A DNA stretch of 64,000 nucleotides from Hermatobates lingyangjiaoensis (GCA_026182355.1 JAPFBL010000047.1:1116001-1180000), one strand, 5' to 3'. Positions 10,504-21,540 are shown, counted from the stretch's first letter. The notes: generated from the letters alone by a model not told the origin. Numbers and translations are program-made.

Positions 10504-12286
10504 TTGCAGTTTTAGCCTTACATTTCGTAGCCTTTATAAATTGGTTCTTTAGAAGCGTGAATATAAGTGATACATAAAATAGTATCAATATATAATATTT
10601 TCCTGCATGTGACGTAATTACATGAATTATATTTAAAATAAATAAAGAAAGATATTCTTTCAAGGAGCCTAGATCGAGTAGTTTTAGAATACATTTCATT
10701 GTTGGGATCAATAAGTAGAACTCAATAAAAGGGGTTTAATCACAAATTGGCAATCAGGGACTGCAAATGTTTAATACTACATAATTTCTATGCCTTACAG
10801 TGATTATGCGCTGAACTTGAATTGAGAGAGTCAACACTATTCTCATACGTCCTGTTTATATAAACTAAATTAAACTGCAATGAAGAGCTCAAGTTTCACT
10901 AATGTTCCACTTGCAAAAAAAAAATTGTTTTAGTTATCAATAATTTTGTTTTCATCTCGTATACCGTCATAGCAACTCTTTCATTATCATAAAATTATCA
11001 GAGCAGTTATAACTGTTATAATTATTTGTAATAAAAAATTAAATGGGTACCATTGTTTAAAAAGATGCATTACATTGTTAATTCCAATATGAAGTTCATT
11101 CACTAATAAATTACAACATTCAAAACCCACATAATTGTTTTCAAAGTTCGCATTTATTGGAATATATATGTCCAAATAATTCATTAATTTTGAATATATA
11201 TGTCAAAATTTTATAAAAAAAATGAATAAAAAAATTTTTTTTAATGATAGGGGTTAAATTGCAATCTTAATCCTTATTAGTCAAGTTAGTATCAAAAATA
11301 TTTGAATTAAAAAGGAAAGTAATTTTAATTTTCGAAGTTAGAGAGAAAGCCATGCTGAGTTAATTGAATTTCTAAATCTTCTAATTGGTTAAATAAATAA
11401 ATCCAATCATTGGTTTGCACTTAATTGTTTAACTTTTATCGCTAGACTTTTACAATAAAGTGTTTGGTTGAAAAAATAATTCATATTTTTTTAAAAAAAA
11501 AATCATTCATTTGAAATGCAAAGATATATGATGCTTGACAATTGTGGAGTGTTGTTTAGGCATATTCTTATTGTCACATGGATATTAAAGCATTATTTGT
11601 GTATGCGCTGAATATTTCAAAGTTAGTCACTCAATTGCAATTAACAGATAAAGAAAACTTGTCGATATTCTTTTTCAGTCGATTCACAAAGAAAATAGTA
11701 TTTATTGGTAAGGTAGTTGGTACTTAGTCTCAACATTTTTATCTTATAACCCTCATTAAAAGGAACTTGCATAAATAGTAACAGGCACGTTACTATACTG
11801 CTAACGACTAGCCACTATTCATTAGGAGGTCAAATAATGTGGTTGTCAGACCTAGGTTGAAATAAATGACATCTATTGTAATCCGAACTATAATTAATAC
11901 ATTGTGCAAACTAAAACTTTAGAAGGTTGCGGGTTGGTTTTACGGGATGTAAAATAAAAGGGAAATTTAGGAAGGTGATTAAGTCTTCCACATTGGTTGA
12001 GTCCACCAAAAAGGGGATTACAATGACCTCCGTTCAATGCACTGACAGAAGAGGCTAACCGAAGTTAGGTTGTTTTCTATATGAGATACGTTGTGCCTTC
12101 ATAAAAATATTACGTTAAACCATGGTAAGATATTAATAAGTGGGATTAATATCTTCTAACAAACACAATTGGTATGCATTAGTCTAAGATTTGAATAGTT
12201 CAAGTGTGGTTCCGATAAATACCAGTTTCATTGGTTGAATGATATTAGTCATTTTTCTAAATTTCTTGCAGTAATTTAGTTGTTGG

Positions 12287-12289
<3 letters not shown>
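10504..12289. other. AT-rich stretch, nothing assigned
   Basis: No convincing ORF or repeat boundary. A somewhat GC-richer block at 11920-12080 is not recognisable to me. Confidence 0.35.
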
Positions 12290-12325
<36 letters not shown>

Positions 12326-12334
12326 TATATATAT
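12290..12334. repeat. (TA)n microsatellite
   Basis: TA run with one phase break at about 12318. The PLE terminal-repeat cluster begins just to its right. Confidence 0.95.
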
Positions 12335-12374
12335 AACTTTAAATTACACAAAGCATTACACAGAAAATGGAATA

Positions 12375-12440
12375 AAAACCACACTTACTGAATTCTCAAT
12401 ATTTCGAACAGTTGTTCATCATCAGAAGTAGACTAGAATA
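12375..12440 (-). ncRNA. Hammerhead-like core, PLE terminal repeat
   Basis: Minus-strand CTGATGA (12425-12419), one extra T, stem GAAC/GTTC, then GAAA (12405-12402). A GTAAGT hexamer lies 3' of it (12388-12383). Stem III is not convincingly closed. It belongs with the CGAAATATTG-type cores at 12.6, 12.8 and 19.35 kb. Confidence 0.45.
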
Positions 12441-12502
12441 GAGGAAGAAGTAATAGAGATCTCCCCATGTCGAAGGAGGGAGCAAGAATATATATAAATC
12501 AA

Positions 12503-12598
12503 TTATCAAACCACAATATGAAATGAGAAAACAAGACTACGATCTTTCAACCATAACAAGCTGTCTTCGTCAGAGTCAAAAACCAAACTGAGAACACA
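12503..12598 (-). mobile_element. PLE family A terminal repeat (single copy)
   Basis: Minus-strand copy of the family A repeat. The hammerhead-like core spans 12577-12535: stem I GACT/AGTC, CTGACGA, a stem II damaged by two substitutions, and GAAA. The tail CATTTCATATTGTGGTTTGA leads leftward toward TA-rich DNA, the expected 3' direction. Confidence 0.7.
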
Positions 12599-12600
12599 TA

Positions 12601-12830
12601 AAATAAATGAGAACACTTACTGGATCAATATTTCGAACCAAAGTTAGTCATGAGGAAGAGAGTAGAAAGGAAGAAGAATAAGTGCGGGCGTATATAATTA
12701 TATAAGTCGCCTTCCACCGCCACTCTTGAACGCACGCACTTATTCTTCTTCCTTTCTACTCTCTTCCTCATGACTAACTTCGGTTCGACATATTGATCAA
12801 GTAAGTGTTCTCATTTATTTTATGTGTTCT
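12601..12830. mobile_element. Inverted pair of PLE terminal repeats, family C
   Basis: The left arm (minus) and right arm (plus) face each other around 12.69-12.72 kb. Each carries the core CTCATGAC, a TAAC hairpin, and GAAA on the left or GACA on the right, followed by GTAAGTGTTCTC. In both arms the third core base is C rather than G (CTCATGA), so both ribozyme cores look dead. A single plus-oriented relative with intact CTGATGA is at 19.29-19.38 kb. Confidence 0.75.
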
Positions 12831-12876
12831 CTTTTTCATTTATTTATCTGTACGGTTTGGACTGTTTAGTAATTCC

Positions 12877-12879
<3 letters not shown>

Positions 12880-12908
<29 letters not shown>
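12880..12908. repeat. (TA)n microsatellite
   Basis: TA run preceding another family A copy. Confidence 0.9.
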
Positions 12909-12912
<4 letters not shown>

Positions 12913-13034
12913 AAAGATTTCACATAAACAGGTGATATAACAATCAATGATCAAACCACAAAAAAAATGGGAAAACAAGACTAAGATCTTTCAACCGTAA
13001 CAAGCGGTCTTCGTTAGAGTAAAAAACCCAACTG
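12909..13034 (-). mobile_element. PLE family A terminal repeat (single copy)
   Basis: The 3' end lies next to the (TA)n at 12880-12908 and reads TTTCACATAAAC on the plus strand. Core at 13020-12979: stem II GACCG/CGGTT is perfect and stem III is AGATCT. The core itself reads CTAACGA, where the G5-equivalent is mutated, so cleavage is unlikely. Confidence 0.75.
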
Positions 13035-13235
13035 ATATATATATAAATGATCAAACCACAATATGAAATTGGGAAAAAAGATTAAGACCTTTCAATCGTA
13101 ACAAACGGTCTTCGTCAGAGTCCAACTGACCCTGACGAAGACTGCTTGTTACGTTTGAAAGATTTTGTTCATTTTTCCCCATTTCATATTGTAGTTTGAT
13201 CATGGATGGTTATTTCACGTGTTTATGTGAAATCT

Positions 13236-13240
<5 letters not shown>
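13035..13240. mobile_element. Head-to-head inverted pair of PLE family A repeats
   Basis: The left copy (minus, about 13044-13128) and right copy (plus, about 13129-13240) meet at 13128. Their 3' ends point outward, left into a short TA run (13035-13045) and right into the long (TA)n at 13241. Each holds a CTGACGA core followed by the ACGGTT/GAAA side of the hairpin with mutations. The long inverted repeat would fold into one hairpin. Confidence 0.8.

Positions 13241-13308
<68 letters not shown>
13241..13308. repeat. (TA)n microsatellite, 68 bp
   Basis: Pure TA tract starting exactly where the family A repeat (TGAAATCTTGTTT) ends. Confidence 0.97.
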
Positions 13309-13312
<4 letters not shown>

Positions 13313-16213
13313 ACAAGTTCAAGAACGAAGAATAGTAACACACAGAGAAAGAGACACACTTACTAACTCAAATTTTTGGATAATCCGTCTGAAACAATTT
13401 CAATAAACCCATCATCGAAAAACTTTTTATGTTGTGGTTGATGTAAGAAAATAAGTAATAAAACTCATCTATCCGAACGAAACTGATACAACTAGTTTAC
13501 AATGAATTACTATGGATTACGGTTACAAAAGGTAATTTGGAATTTTTTTCAAGCACATCAAGAATATTATATCTGAATGACTAAAATAGTAAAATAGTGT
13601 TTACTTGTTTACTAAAATAGTAAAGCTGAATTATTTTTATGACATATATTTGTTTCATAGACAGTACGATTTTAAATTAAATGGTTTGACGTATCGGATG
13701 ATAGCTATTGAAGTAATGAGGTGCACTCTGATTTATGTAGTGACAAGTGGGGGACAGTGATGGAGTAATCATAAATTGGCCTTCGGTGTCTGCCCATTCC
13801 GCTTTTGGTTTAGGCTTTTACCTCTGTATTACCTCTACTAACTAAATAACCGTACTGACTAACATATAAAGGTTGACTTCATGCAAGAATGTAAGAGAAA
13901 TTGCTGTGTTGTAGTAATAATATTAGTTATACTTTCTTTTACTAATAAGTCATAACTTAATAATTCGGCAGTTATAATAATTCATACGGTAAATCAGAGT
14001 AATGTCAATTTCTGCTCGTCCAAAAAAAAAAAAATTAAAGCAGTTAAAGTAGATTTAAAAACAAACAATGTGACATTGGGAAGCGTAACCAACCTGTAGC
14101 TTTGTATTAGAAATTGAAGATGACCATTATTTATTACTGGATTATTAATGAATATCTGAAGTGGCCTACACTCAACTGTACTATAATTTAAAATTATTCC
14201 AACTCGTTAACAGTTCAGTAAATATTCTTTTATTTTAATTTATATGTCCTGTTGAACTGATGATAAACTCACTGTTAATGTATTATTAAACTTATATATA
14301 ATGAATTTAACTAGTTCATTTGTTTTATTGTCGGTTTAAACATTATATCAGCTTTAAAAAACTTGAATTTAACAGATTGATCTAATACTGTATAACTCGT
14401 TATAATTTTAATAATTTTTAAGTTGGTAGCCTGAGTTTCGTTGGACGTGTGCCCACTGGAATTATATCTACTTTAATGTACGTCAATTTGTAATTTTTAA
14501 AATTACCATTACATTTTAATTTATTTTTATTCAATTTTCTAATTGTTCTTTAGAATTATCTCCCTTGTATGATTTGACTAAAATTTTTAACCTCTTAAAG
14601 GATTTCCTGCCATTCATATATGGTCAATGATTTTCGCCACTTATAGAGGGACTTCATTTTTCATATGAGGTTGACTGCAGCTTACATAAGTGTGAGATAA
14701 GAGGGCAATGTTCAGTCAAGTATTCTACATATATTATTAAGTCCTCCATTTAAAGATTTATTACTTCAATTAAAAAATTAAATTCAGTTCGAGTAGCCAT
14801 TTCGTATTGATTTCATCAGCTTTCATCTCATTTGTTCGTCGATTAAAGCCCTAAAAAAGGTACAGGTTCATTAAAATCTTTCTTAAAATCAGCAAGATTC
14901 TATCTAAGTGATCGTTCCTGATGACTTCTTCAGACCACTTCAACAATTATACGAGTGGCAGTGAATCTGACAAAAATTTACCAAAATTAAAACATTTTAT
15001 TAAATTTTGAATCCGGTTCTGTTGATTTGTCTTTTTGATGGGTATGTTATCCTTTTGAAGATAGTTATTTCTCAAAAATTTCTCATATTGATAAAAATAG
15101 AACTTAATACTTTCCATATTTAGTTTAATGCTACTCTTCTCATATTATAAGCACAGAAAATATTTGTAGTCAGAGAATACCTAGAACAAAATTTTAAACT
15201 GATTGAATTCCCTGTTGGGAGGCTTAAATTTAGCTGCCATTAGGTAATCAAGAACGAAAATTACATTTCCCTAGCTTACTAAAACAGTAAGTTTCTAAAC
15301 AAACCATAATTACATATTCTAGATTTTCACAACAGTAAAATATGTAAAACGGTTTCAAAACTTTCTTTCTTCAACCAACCATCACATGCTGGAAAACGTC
15401 AATGGTTAATTTATGTTCGCTTTTACAGTTTAAGAATGTTATTATTCCTATATGCATAGTGAATATTTAGAAAAACATCGAATTTTTTTGTCAAACCAAT
15501 AAATAACTGTATTGGATTCGACTAAAAATGTTTCGGGCATTGTACACAAAACCAACGAGTATAGCAAATTATTCATTATTCCAAGATTAGTTTCCAGGTT
15601 TTGTTGTTTTATTATCTTTCGATAATCAGAACATGATGACGTTGTTTTAAAAACTTACTCATTACAGTTTGACTTGTGATGAAATTTTTATTGCGCTATA
15701 GTAAGGAGTTTAATGTAAAAAAAAATTTTTTAATTGAAATCATAAAATGTACCATTACACCACTATCTGTCGATGTAATCAACAAAAAACTATTAATTCT
15801 ATTCTATGAAAAAAATTTTATTTTTACGTCCAATTATATTGTACTTCATCAAATGATCTGACTTTCTCTGTGTCTTTAAGATTTCGGAGGATCATAAATA
15901 AAAATGACATACTTAATTGAAAAATGTAACGGTTTAGTTTATTTGAAAATTCTGAACTTTCTTTCAGTTAATGCAGTTGTCACTTAGATGTAACTTTAAA
16001 AAAAATCAATACTCTATATGTAGTAGTTTAGAAAAAAAAATGTTCTAAAATAACATTTTGATGACAAAAGTGACTATCCTGTGATTTAATATTACTAAAA
16101 AGCATGAAATACATTTACACTGCAAAACCTATTTTTGAAGAAAATATGAATGTGAATCATTAAACAATGTGACCTTATGTAGAATGTACCTAATGTACCT
16201 AAAACATTTTATA
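13309..16213. other. AT-rich stretch, nothing assigned
   Basis: About 2.9 kb without a supported gene. A CTGATGA at 14918 has no GAAA partner or hairpin. Open frames are short and of background composition. Confidence 0.4.
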
Positions 16214-16268
16214 AACACACCCACACATACACACACACACACACACACAATATATATATATATATATA
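16214..16268. repeat. (AC)n followed by (TA)n
   Basis: Compound microsatellite: about 35 bases of AC followed by about 20 of TA. Confidence 0.95.
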
Positions 16269-16986
16269 AATCGAAAAAAAGGACATTAGAGACCTCCAAA
16301 CATGCAAATACATCTATATATCGGAATGGAATTTTCCTATGATTTCAATTCCGTAATTACAATAAAGTGTAAACAATGTGGGACATAAAAACAAGGAATG
16401 GTAAAATAAAAAAAAACTAAGGATATATCTAGTGAAATTATATCCAAGTATATCAATTTGTACTATTGGACAAATGATTTCGTCAGTAAATATCACTTGT
16501 CATTGTTCTGTTGTAAAGTACTAAACTAGTAGCTATTTGTGAATCCTGGACGTTTAAGTTACAGTGGTGCATCAATCCGTTCAATTAGAATGACAACATG
16601 ACAAATTATTATTAAGATCAGTGTAAATTTAATATTTATATTTGACCACATATTTTGCCAATTACTACACTAATAGGCTATATGGCCTTTGTGGGTGTCA
16701 AAAAGCTGTTATTTATGATTCACCATCCTGGTCAATCTATACTACTGGGAGAGACAATGGCACGTGGTTTACACAGTTTACACTAATTTAGGACAGTCAC
16801 TCATTGTTGGACTAAACATGCCTAACATCGTAGATATTCTGCTATAATGAACATCGATGTATTCAATATGGTTGGGGCAATACACAAAACAGATAATAAG
16901 TAAGTAAGAGGAAATAATGGTGGTGATTTAATTCAGTAATTCTAGTTAAATTTCTAATGAATTCAAAGTTGCTTTTTTAAATATAC

Positions 16987-17218
16987 CTTTTCCCCTCTGG
17001 AGTTTTTGTACACGACCCAATGCTGCAGAGAATCGCGCCAGTACTCCACGAGGAAGGATTCGGCGTACTCCTGGCCCTGGCCATTACCAAACCGACCCTG
17101 CGTCTCTGTCCACGTGATGAGATGGTTCCTAGATAGATCGATCTCTAAGAACTCCCTCACCTCGCTGGATATTTGAGTCTTGGGGCACCAGGCACCACCG
17201 TTCAGCTCTTGCCTCACT
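16987..17218 (-). CDS. Discoidin-domain exon, DDR-like receptor (internal exon)
   Basis: The 77-codon open segment encodes part of a discoidin (F5/8 type C) domain. It starts with VRQELNGGAWCPKTQ, continues with EFLEIDL, the signature ETQGRFGNGQGQEYAE, and ends EYWRDSLQHWVVYKNSRGEK. GAWCP, EFL-IDL and TQGR-(A/G)NG are hallmarks of discoidin domain receptors, the collagen-binding transmembrane tyrosine kinases. The remaining domain, transmembrane segment and kinase are not visible. Splice signals support an internal exon: the acceptor is CTGTTCACAG (AG at 17220-17219) and the donor AAG|GTATAT follows 16987. The exon begins with one base of a split codon and ends in phase 0. It is far GC-richer than its surroundings. 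Assignment to the DDR family rather than another discoidin protein is inferred from motif wording. Confidence 0.82.
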
Positions 17219-17480
17219 CTGTGAACAGATTACAGTATTCTTATAAAACGTCAGTTAAATAACAGTTTTATAGGTTTCTAATGTTATTTCCACGCCATCA
17301 GAGAACATAATTGGGCACATTCTAATAAAATGTAATTAATAAGTAATATAACCAGATGTATATACCTAATTTAGCCTTCAATTATAGTAGTTATTTATTA
17401 AGATAATAAACAATGGAATTATACAATAAAATTTCAATTTTCAAATTAGCTGGATAAGCAATGTGCGATTATCATTAACT
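17219..17480. other. Presumed intron upstream of the DDR-like exon
   Basis: AT-rich sequence. The acceptor tract TTATAAGAATACTGTAATCT (minus) leads into the exon. Nothing else seen. Confidence 0.5.
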
Positions 17481-17975
17481 GGGGTGGCTGGATAGCTTGG
17501 TGGTAACGTGGTCATCTATAGACTGGTAGATCCTGAGTTCAATACCTAATCTGGCCATCGATTTTCTCTCCGATGGAGATGAAAAATCTAAGTACATCGC
17601 CTCTCGGAGAAGGTATTATACGTATTTTATTTTATTCATGTACCTCTTAGCCTTTAGACTACACCATGATAAAGCAGAATAGTTGGATCTTTTTTAACGC
17701 ACAGCCCTTTCCAAGAACGCACCATGTCAAGAGAAACTAACCGCTTCCTAAAAAATGAGAAAGCGAGACAGTCCTAGTGAAGTGCCCAAGAAAGGGCGTT
17801 AAACCGTCAGTCCTCAGCCTGTAAGATGTCAGCTACTCGTTAGAGATCTAACTGAGAATATGCCTTCTCAGCATACACTTTAGTCAGGCAAAATGTAGAC
17901 ATCCCAATATAGAATATTCATTGCTCATTGTTGTTGTTTCACCAACAGTCAATGTTCGGTCTATGTGCTATCACT
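17481..17975 (+). mobile_element. tRNA-derived SINE, interrupted or composite
   Basis: A good tRNA-like head at 17483-17555 has A box TAGCTTGGTGG and B box GAGTTCAATACC. The SINE body (GGGCGTTAAACCGTCAGTCC, then ACTCGTTAGAGATC and the CAATGTTCGGTCTATGTGC tail) resumes only at about 17794. The intervening 200 or so bases are not part of the usual SINE, so this is either an insertion or a composite of two copies. Confidence 0.7.
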
Positions 17976-19285
17976 TTTGGGATTACAGCTGCAACCTAGC
18001 CTTACAGCTGCAACCTACCTATCATTCACTGTACAAATAGGTGAAAAAATGGATCATTCTTACAAGTCTTTAAACATCATAGATTAGATAAATACAATTT
18101 TTTAGTTTTAATCATAATTTAATCAGAAACAATTATCCATTAAATTATTACATATCATTTGGAACAGTGGACTCAATTTTAGTACTTCATATTGGTAAAA
18201 GCATAATAACTACCAAGTAAAACTCAGTATAAGGATGCACCATGGTAAGTAATTAGCACAATTACGAGAAAATATGTATTGCAACTGTAACATTCTAAAG
18301 TTATTATATAACACCTTAAATCCAACAACATAAATTAATGACTGTGTACACATGTTATTCATTTACCATTTGAAAAACTAGTATTTATGAAAATAAATCA
18401 CAAAAAAGTTATTAAACAATAAACTTAATTTAATTGAATAAATTAAATAAATTATATAATTCGAATTGTTTTTTCTTAATTATATCACACTAAAACACTA
18501 TAAAGTGAGTAGAATTTATGCAAGTAGATTCTGTTAAAATGAATGATAACTCCTCTTTCTATTGATTACATTCTCTTTTTTTTTTTTTTAAAAAAAGAGG
18601 ATGAAGTAGTAATTATGCGGGGGTGAAAGGGAGGTAAAAAGGGGTTGGCGATTCATTATTTAAGTGTTAAAAGTTTCTATTCAAATAGGCAGGGGCTAAG
18701 CAAGCGGTTTCAATTAAAAAGACTGCAAGTAGAAGTCCAAAACAGACCGAAATTGATTAGACGGTGTCTGAGTTTAGCTATAGCAAACTCTCATAATCAG
18801 TGCTTGATAATTAAATGAAAACGAATACGTTACTGCAACCGTTGCTTCTTCATTTTTTAATTAAAAAAGTGTGAAGTACTTGGTTTTTAGAAAAAGTTAT
18901 GTTTAAAAACTTTTTTGTTTTCTATTTTTTTTCTTTTTTTACAAAACGAGTTTTTGATTCAACGCTTGGTTTTTATCAACTATAAAAGTTAAGTTGTTTG
19001 AGAGGCCCAAAATGTGATGCAGAAAATTGCATAGAATCTTTTGGAAAATCATGACGGACTCAGCTTATATTTTGGCAGGATTGGTATTTTACTAAATTGA
19101 AAAGGGAGGTTAATTGAACCACCAACAGTTTTATATTTAGTTGTACAGTTCATTGATAAAAGTCAGTCAAATAACAATTTCATTTTGCCTTTAATATTTT
19201 GGAACTTATACAAATCAAGTTACTTTAAAATTATTGATATTACATTAAAATGGTGAACTATTAATACACAATTCAAAATAGAAGA
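17976..19285. other. AT-rich stretch, nothing assigned
   Basis: Includes a T/A homopolymer hairpin at 18565-18605, where CTCTTT and AAAGAG flank T and A runs, and a G-rich patch at 18618-18650. No gene supported. Confidence 0.4.
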
Positions 19286-19380
19286 TGTCGCCTTCTCTTC
19301 CCGCCATTCTTGAACGCACGTACCCCTCCTTCTTCACTTCTACTCTTTTCCTGATGACAAACTTCAGTTCGAAATATTGA
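19286..19380 (+). mobile_element. PLE family C terminal repeat
   Basis: Plus-strand single copy starting GTCGCCTTC and CTTGAACGCACG. The intact core CTGATGA is at 19351-19357, stem AAC/GTT, and GAAA at 19371-19374. It is cut off right after GAAATATTGA and abuts the 3' end of the opposite-strand family D copy. Confidence 0.7.
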
Positions 19381-19725
19381 TTTTCAAAAGAACACACAGA
19401 AATGAAATCACTGAAACTCACTTCTATTTTGTGATGGCTATTTAGCTATAACAAACATCAGGAAGATAGATGTGAATCGCTCCAAAGGCTGATAACGACT
19501 GGCTTGCGTTCAAAAAGAAGCACTCAAACAGTTTAGCAAACTTTCGGAGGGAAGAAGACAAGGAAAATAAATAAATAAAACCTAAATAAAGATTAAATGA
19601 ATAATCTATATATATAATCTAAATTAAAATAAAATTACAAACTATTAGCAAATTGTAAAAACACCAAACTAAAAATAAAAATGAAACTGCGTAAGTTAAA
19701 AGCCTAAAATAAATTAAAGGAACAA
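19381..19725 (-). mobile_element. PLE family D 3' region and terminal repeat
   Basis: Continues downstream (minus) from the decayed GIY-YIG domain: a T-rich spacer, then AGCCTTTGGAGCGATTCAC, a damaged core CCTGATG near 19471, AAAATAGAAGTGAGTTTC, and the GTGTGTTCTTTTG tail ending at about 19384. The same tail and the AGCCTTTGGAGCGATTCAC segment recur in plus orientation at 35.36-35.45 kb, which fixes the family. Confidence 0.75.
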
Positions 19726-19985
19726 TTAACGATTGAGGTTAAGCGCAGGAGCATATCTACCACCCAGAAGACTAATAAGTGCCTCTTCTGAAGCTCTCCG
19801 GGTAACTTTCAAATTAATTTCTGTAAACAGTAATTGAATCTGAATCTCTGAGAACTGGCATGAGTAGCAACGGGATGGTCACTGCGTTTACCAACGGCCG
19901 ACCTGTGATTATTCATATGCAAGCTTAGCATGATGGAAGTGAAACCGACATAGATTTCACACTAGTTGCACTCGGCTTTTGTGGA
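19726..19985 (-). pseudogene. Decayed Penelope-like GIY-YIG endonuclease domain
   Basis: Minus-strand translation gives CEIYVGFTSIMLSLHMNNHR, then SAVGKRSDHPVATHAS and FRFNYCLQ, a stop, and in a shifted frame VTRRASEEALISLLGG ending LNLNR-stop at 19726. This follows the GIY-YIG domain at 63.2-63.47 kb segment by segment (YVGLTSNKLSLRMNGHR, RASEEAYICLL). YVG is the second half of the GIY-YIG pair, HR is in the conserved helix and the Glu of ASEEA is the probable metal-binding residue. There is an in-frame stop just upstream of CEIYVG and a stop with frame change after CLQ. It is non-functional as read. The 3' region and terminal repeat of the same copy follow at once on the minus strand. Confidence 0.85.
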
Positions 19986-20796
19986 TTTCAGCAAACTTCT
20001 GTCTAGGTTTGAATGAAGACGTGGCACTAAAAAGTTAGTGTTTAGTGTTCATTCTCACTAGGCAGTTGTTTGCTGCAATCCACAAGTGTTTTCTTTGAAA
20101 ATAATCTCTCATGTATTCCTTAGTTTTTCTGTTTCAAAATTTTATACTTCTGCCCATTCAAATAGTTTTAAATAATAACCGAAACCTTGACAATGAAAGT
20201 CTAATTTGAACCTGAAGAACTGACCGAGTCCTAATAATCAAGTAAGGTAACCAACTTACACCAGACAACCAAAAAGTCACTAACACCATTTTTTTTTTCA
20301 TTGATTTAAATAGTATTTATTCGGGTGAGTTAAGTTAAACATTGTTGATAGATGAAACAAAAAAGTTGTGTTAGTGACTTTTTGGTTTCTGGTGAAATTT
20401 GGTTACCTTGCTTGTTTATTTCAGTTCAGTCTCACGTGTTTGTTCAAACTACAGTTGTTGAAATTCACAGACTATATTTCTTTGTAAAATAATTTGTAAT
20501 TTAATACTTAGTTCTTCTGTTTCAAAATGTATACATCTGTAAGTTCTCTCACTAACCTATTATCAAAATGTCTATTGTAATTTCCTAATTGTTACTAATT
20601 GCACTTTTTATGTACGTTGGATTTTTGAATGATTGAATTATTTCTTACTATTTCGTCTGTTCTGTAAGCCTAAGAAAAAAGTTTTAAAGGAAAACCGAAA
20701 CGTTGGCAATGAGAGTTTAATTTGAACCTGAAGAACTGACCGATTCTCGATAAACTTTAGTTTTATTTCTGTTCTACAGTCGATACTTTTATCAAT
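19986..20796. repeat. Direct repeat of a PLE family I segment with nested inverted repeat
   Basis: A segment reading CCGAAAC(C/G)TTG(A/G)CAATGA, then TTTGAACCTGAAGAACTGAC, occurs at about 20178-20230 and again at about 20696-20745 in the same orientation. Each copy is preceded by a related TTCTGTTTCAAAAT stretch, so roughly 250 bases are repeated. Between them, 20239-20415 is an inverted repeat with arms AAGTAAGGTAACC / GGTTACCTTGCTT and AAAAAGTCACTAACAC / GTGTTAGTGACTTTTT. This looks like a MITE inserted between two tandem PLE terminal repeats. Confidence 0.6.
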
Positions 20797-20811
20797 ATAT
20801 ATATATATATG
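20797..20811. repeat. (TA)n, left border of an inverted PLE pair
   Basis: Short TA run that continues directly into the minus-oriented PLE 3' end. Confidence 0.8.
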
Positions 20812-21207
20812 TTTTATTAAAAGTAATGCCCAATTTAACTTTTACACTTTTTCTTATCCGTTTTTCAAGTGTTCTCATACTTGACTTCCATGGTTCTGGA
20901 ACTAAAAACATAAGTTCACCAAAATTTTTATTACTATACACCGACATGTTTCGGTCATCGTTGACCATTTTCAAGGTTAAAGAATATATAAAATTATTAA
21001 TGATCGAAAAGTGAATAACAATTAAAATAAACTATGACCGAAACATGTCGGTGTATAGTAATAAAAATTTTGGTGAACTTATGTTTTTAGTTCCAGAACC
21101 ATGGAAGTCAAGTATGAGAACACTTGAAAAACGGATAAGAAAAAGTGTAAAAGTTAAATTGGGCATTACTTTTAATAAAACGTGTATAAATGAAGGCCTG
21201 CTCCCCA
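20812..21207. mobile_element. Head-to-head inverted PLE pair, family H (ORF N-terminus in terminal repeat)
   Basis: The left arm (minus, about 20812-20990) and right arm (plus, 21036-21207) are near-identical inverted copies around an AT-rich gap. Each has GACCGAAACATGTCGG, then an open frame starting at that ATG: MSVYSNKNFGELMFLVPEPW, then SSMRTLEKRIRKSVKVKLG and ITFNKTCINEGLLPK. The last phrase resembles the N-terminal C-x3-G-(L/I)-P motif of PLE proteins. The left hairpin GGTCA/TGACC beside GAAA is intact, but the CTGATGA side has decayed. The right copy lacks the 5' half of stem II. Both outer ends run into (TA)n. Confidence 0.75.
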
Positions 21208-21208
21208 A

Positions 21209-21268
<60 letters not shown>
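21208..21268. repeat. (TA)n between two inverted PLE pairs
   Basis: About 60 bases of TA. Its left edge is the 3' end of family H (plus) and its right edge is the 3' end of family B (minus). Confidence 0.97.
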
Positions 21269-21272
<4 letters not shown>

Positions 21273-21540
21273 TAAAAGAAACGGTCCAGCAGACTTTTTT
21301 AAAATAAAATAAATTCAAAACGAAGGAAACACACAGAAAGACACAGACATAACTCACATCGATATTTCGACCATCGTCGTCATCAGGAGGTGTGAAGAGC
21401 GAAGAGTCCCGCCCTGTCTTCCTGCGGGACTCTTCGCTCTTCACACCTCCTGATGACGACGATGGTCGAAATATCGATGTGAGTTATGTCTGTGTCTTTC
21501 CGTGTGTTTCCTTCGTTTTGAATTTATTTTATTTTATATA
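21269..21540. mobile_element. Head-to-head inverted PLE pair, family B terminal repeats
   Basis: The minus copy (21269-21410) and plus copy (about 21411-21540) form a near-perfect palindrome with loop CCTGTCTTCCT at about 21412-21422. Each arm has CTGATGA, an extra C, stem GAC/GTC with loop GATG, GAAA, ATATCGAT and GTGAGT. In the plus copy the core is at 21450-21456, GAAA at 21468 and GTGAGT at 21479-21484. The minus copy's tail AAAGAAACGGTCCAGCAGAC matches the tail of the GIY-YIG-bearing copy at 63.86 kb, so this is the same PLE family. (TA)n flanks both outer ends. Confidence 0.88.

Noticed and set aside
14918..14924. CTGATGA as another hammerhead core
   Set aside because: No GAAA or hairpin at the expected distance and no similarity to the PLE repeats.
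21045..21275. Frames ending in long Ile-Tyr repeats (also at 496, 12184, 21172, 23098, 61435, 62436, 62803)
   Set aside because: The repeats are translations of (TA)n. The real content is the PLE segment before the tract.
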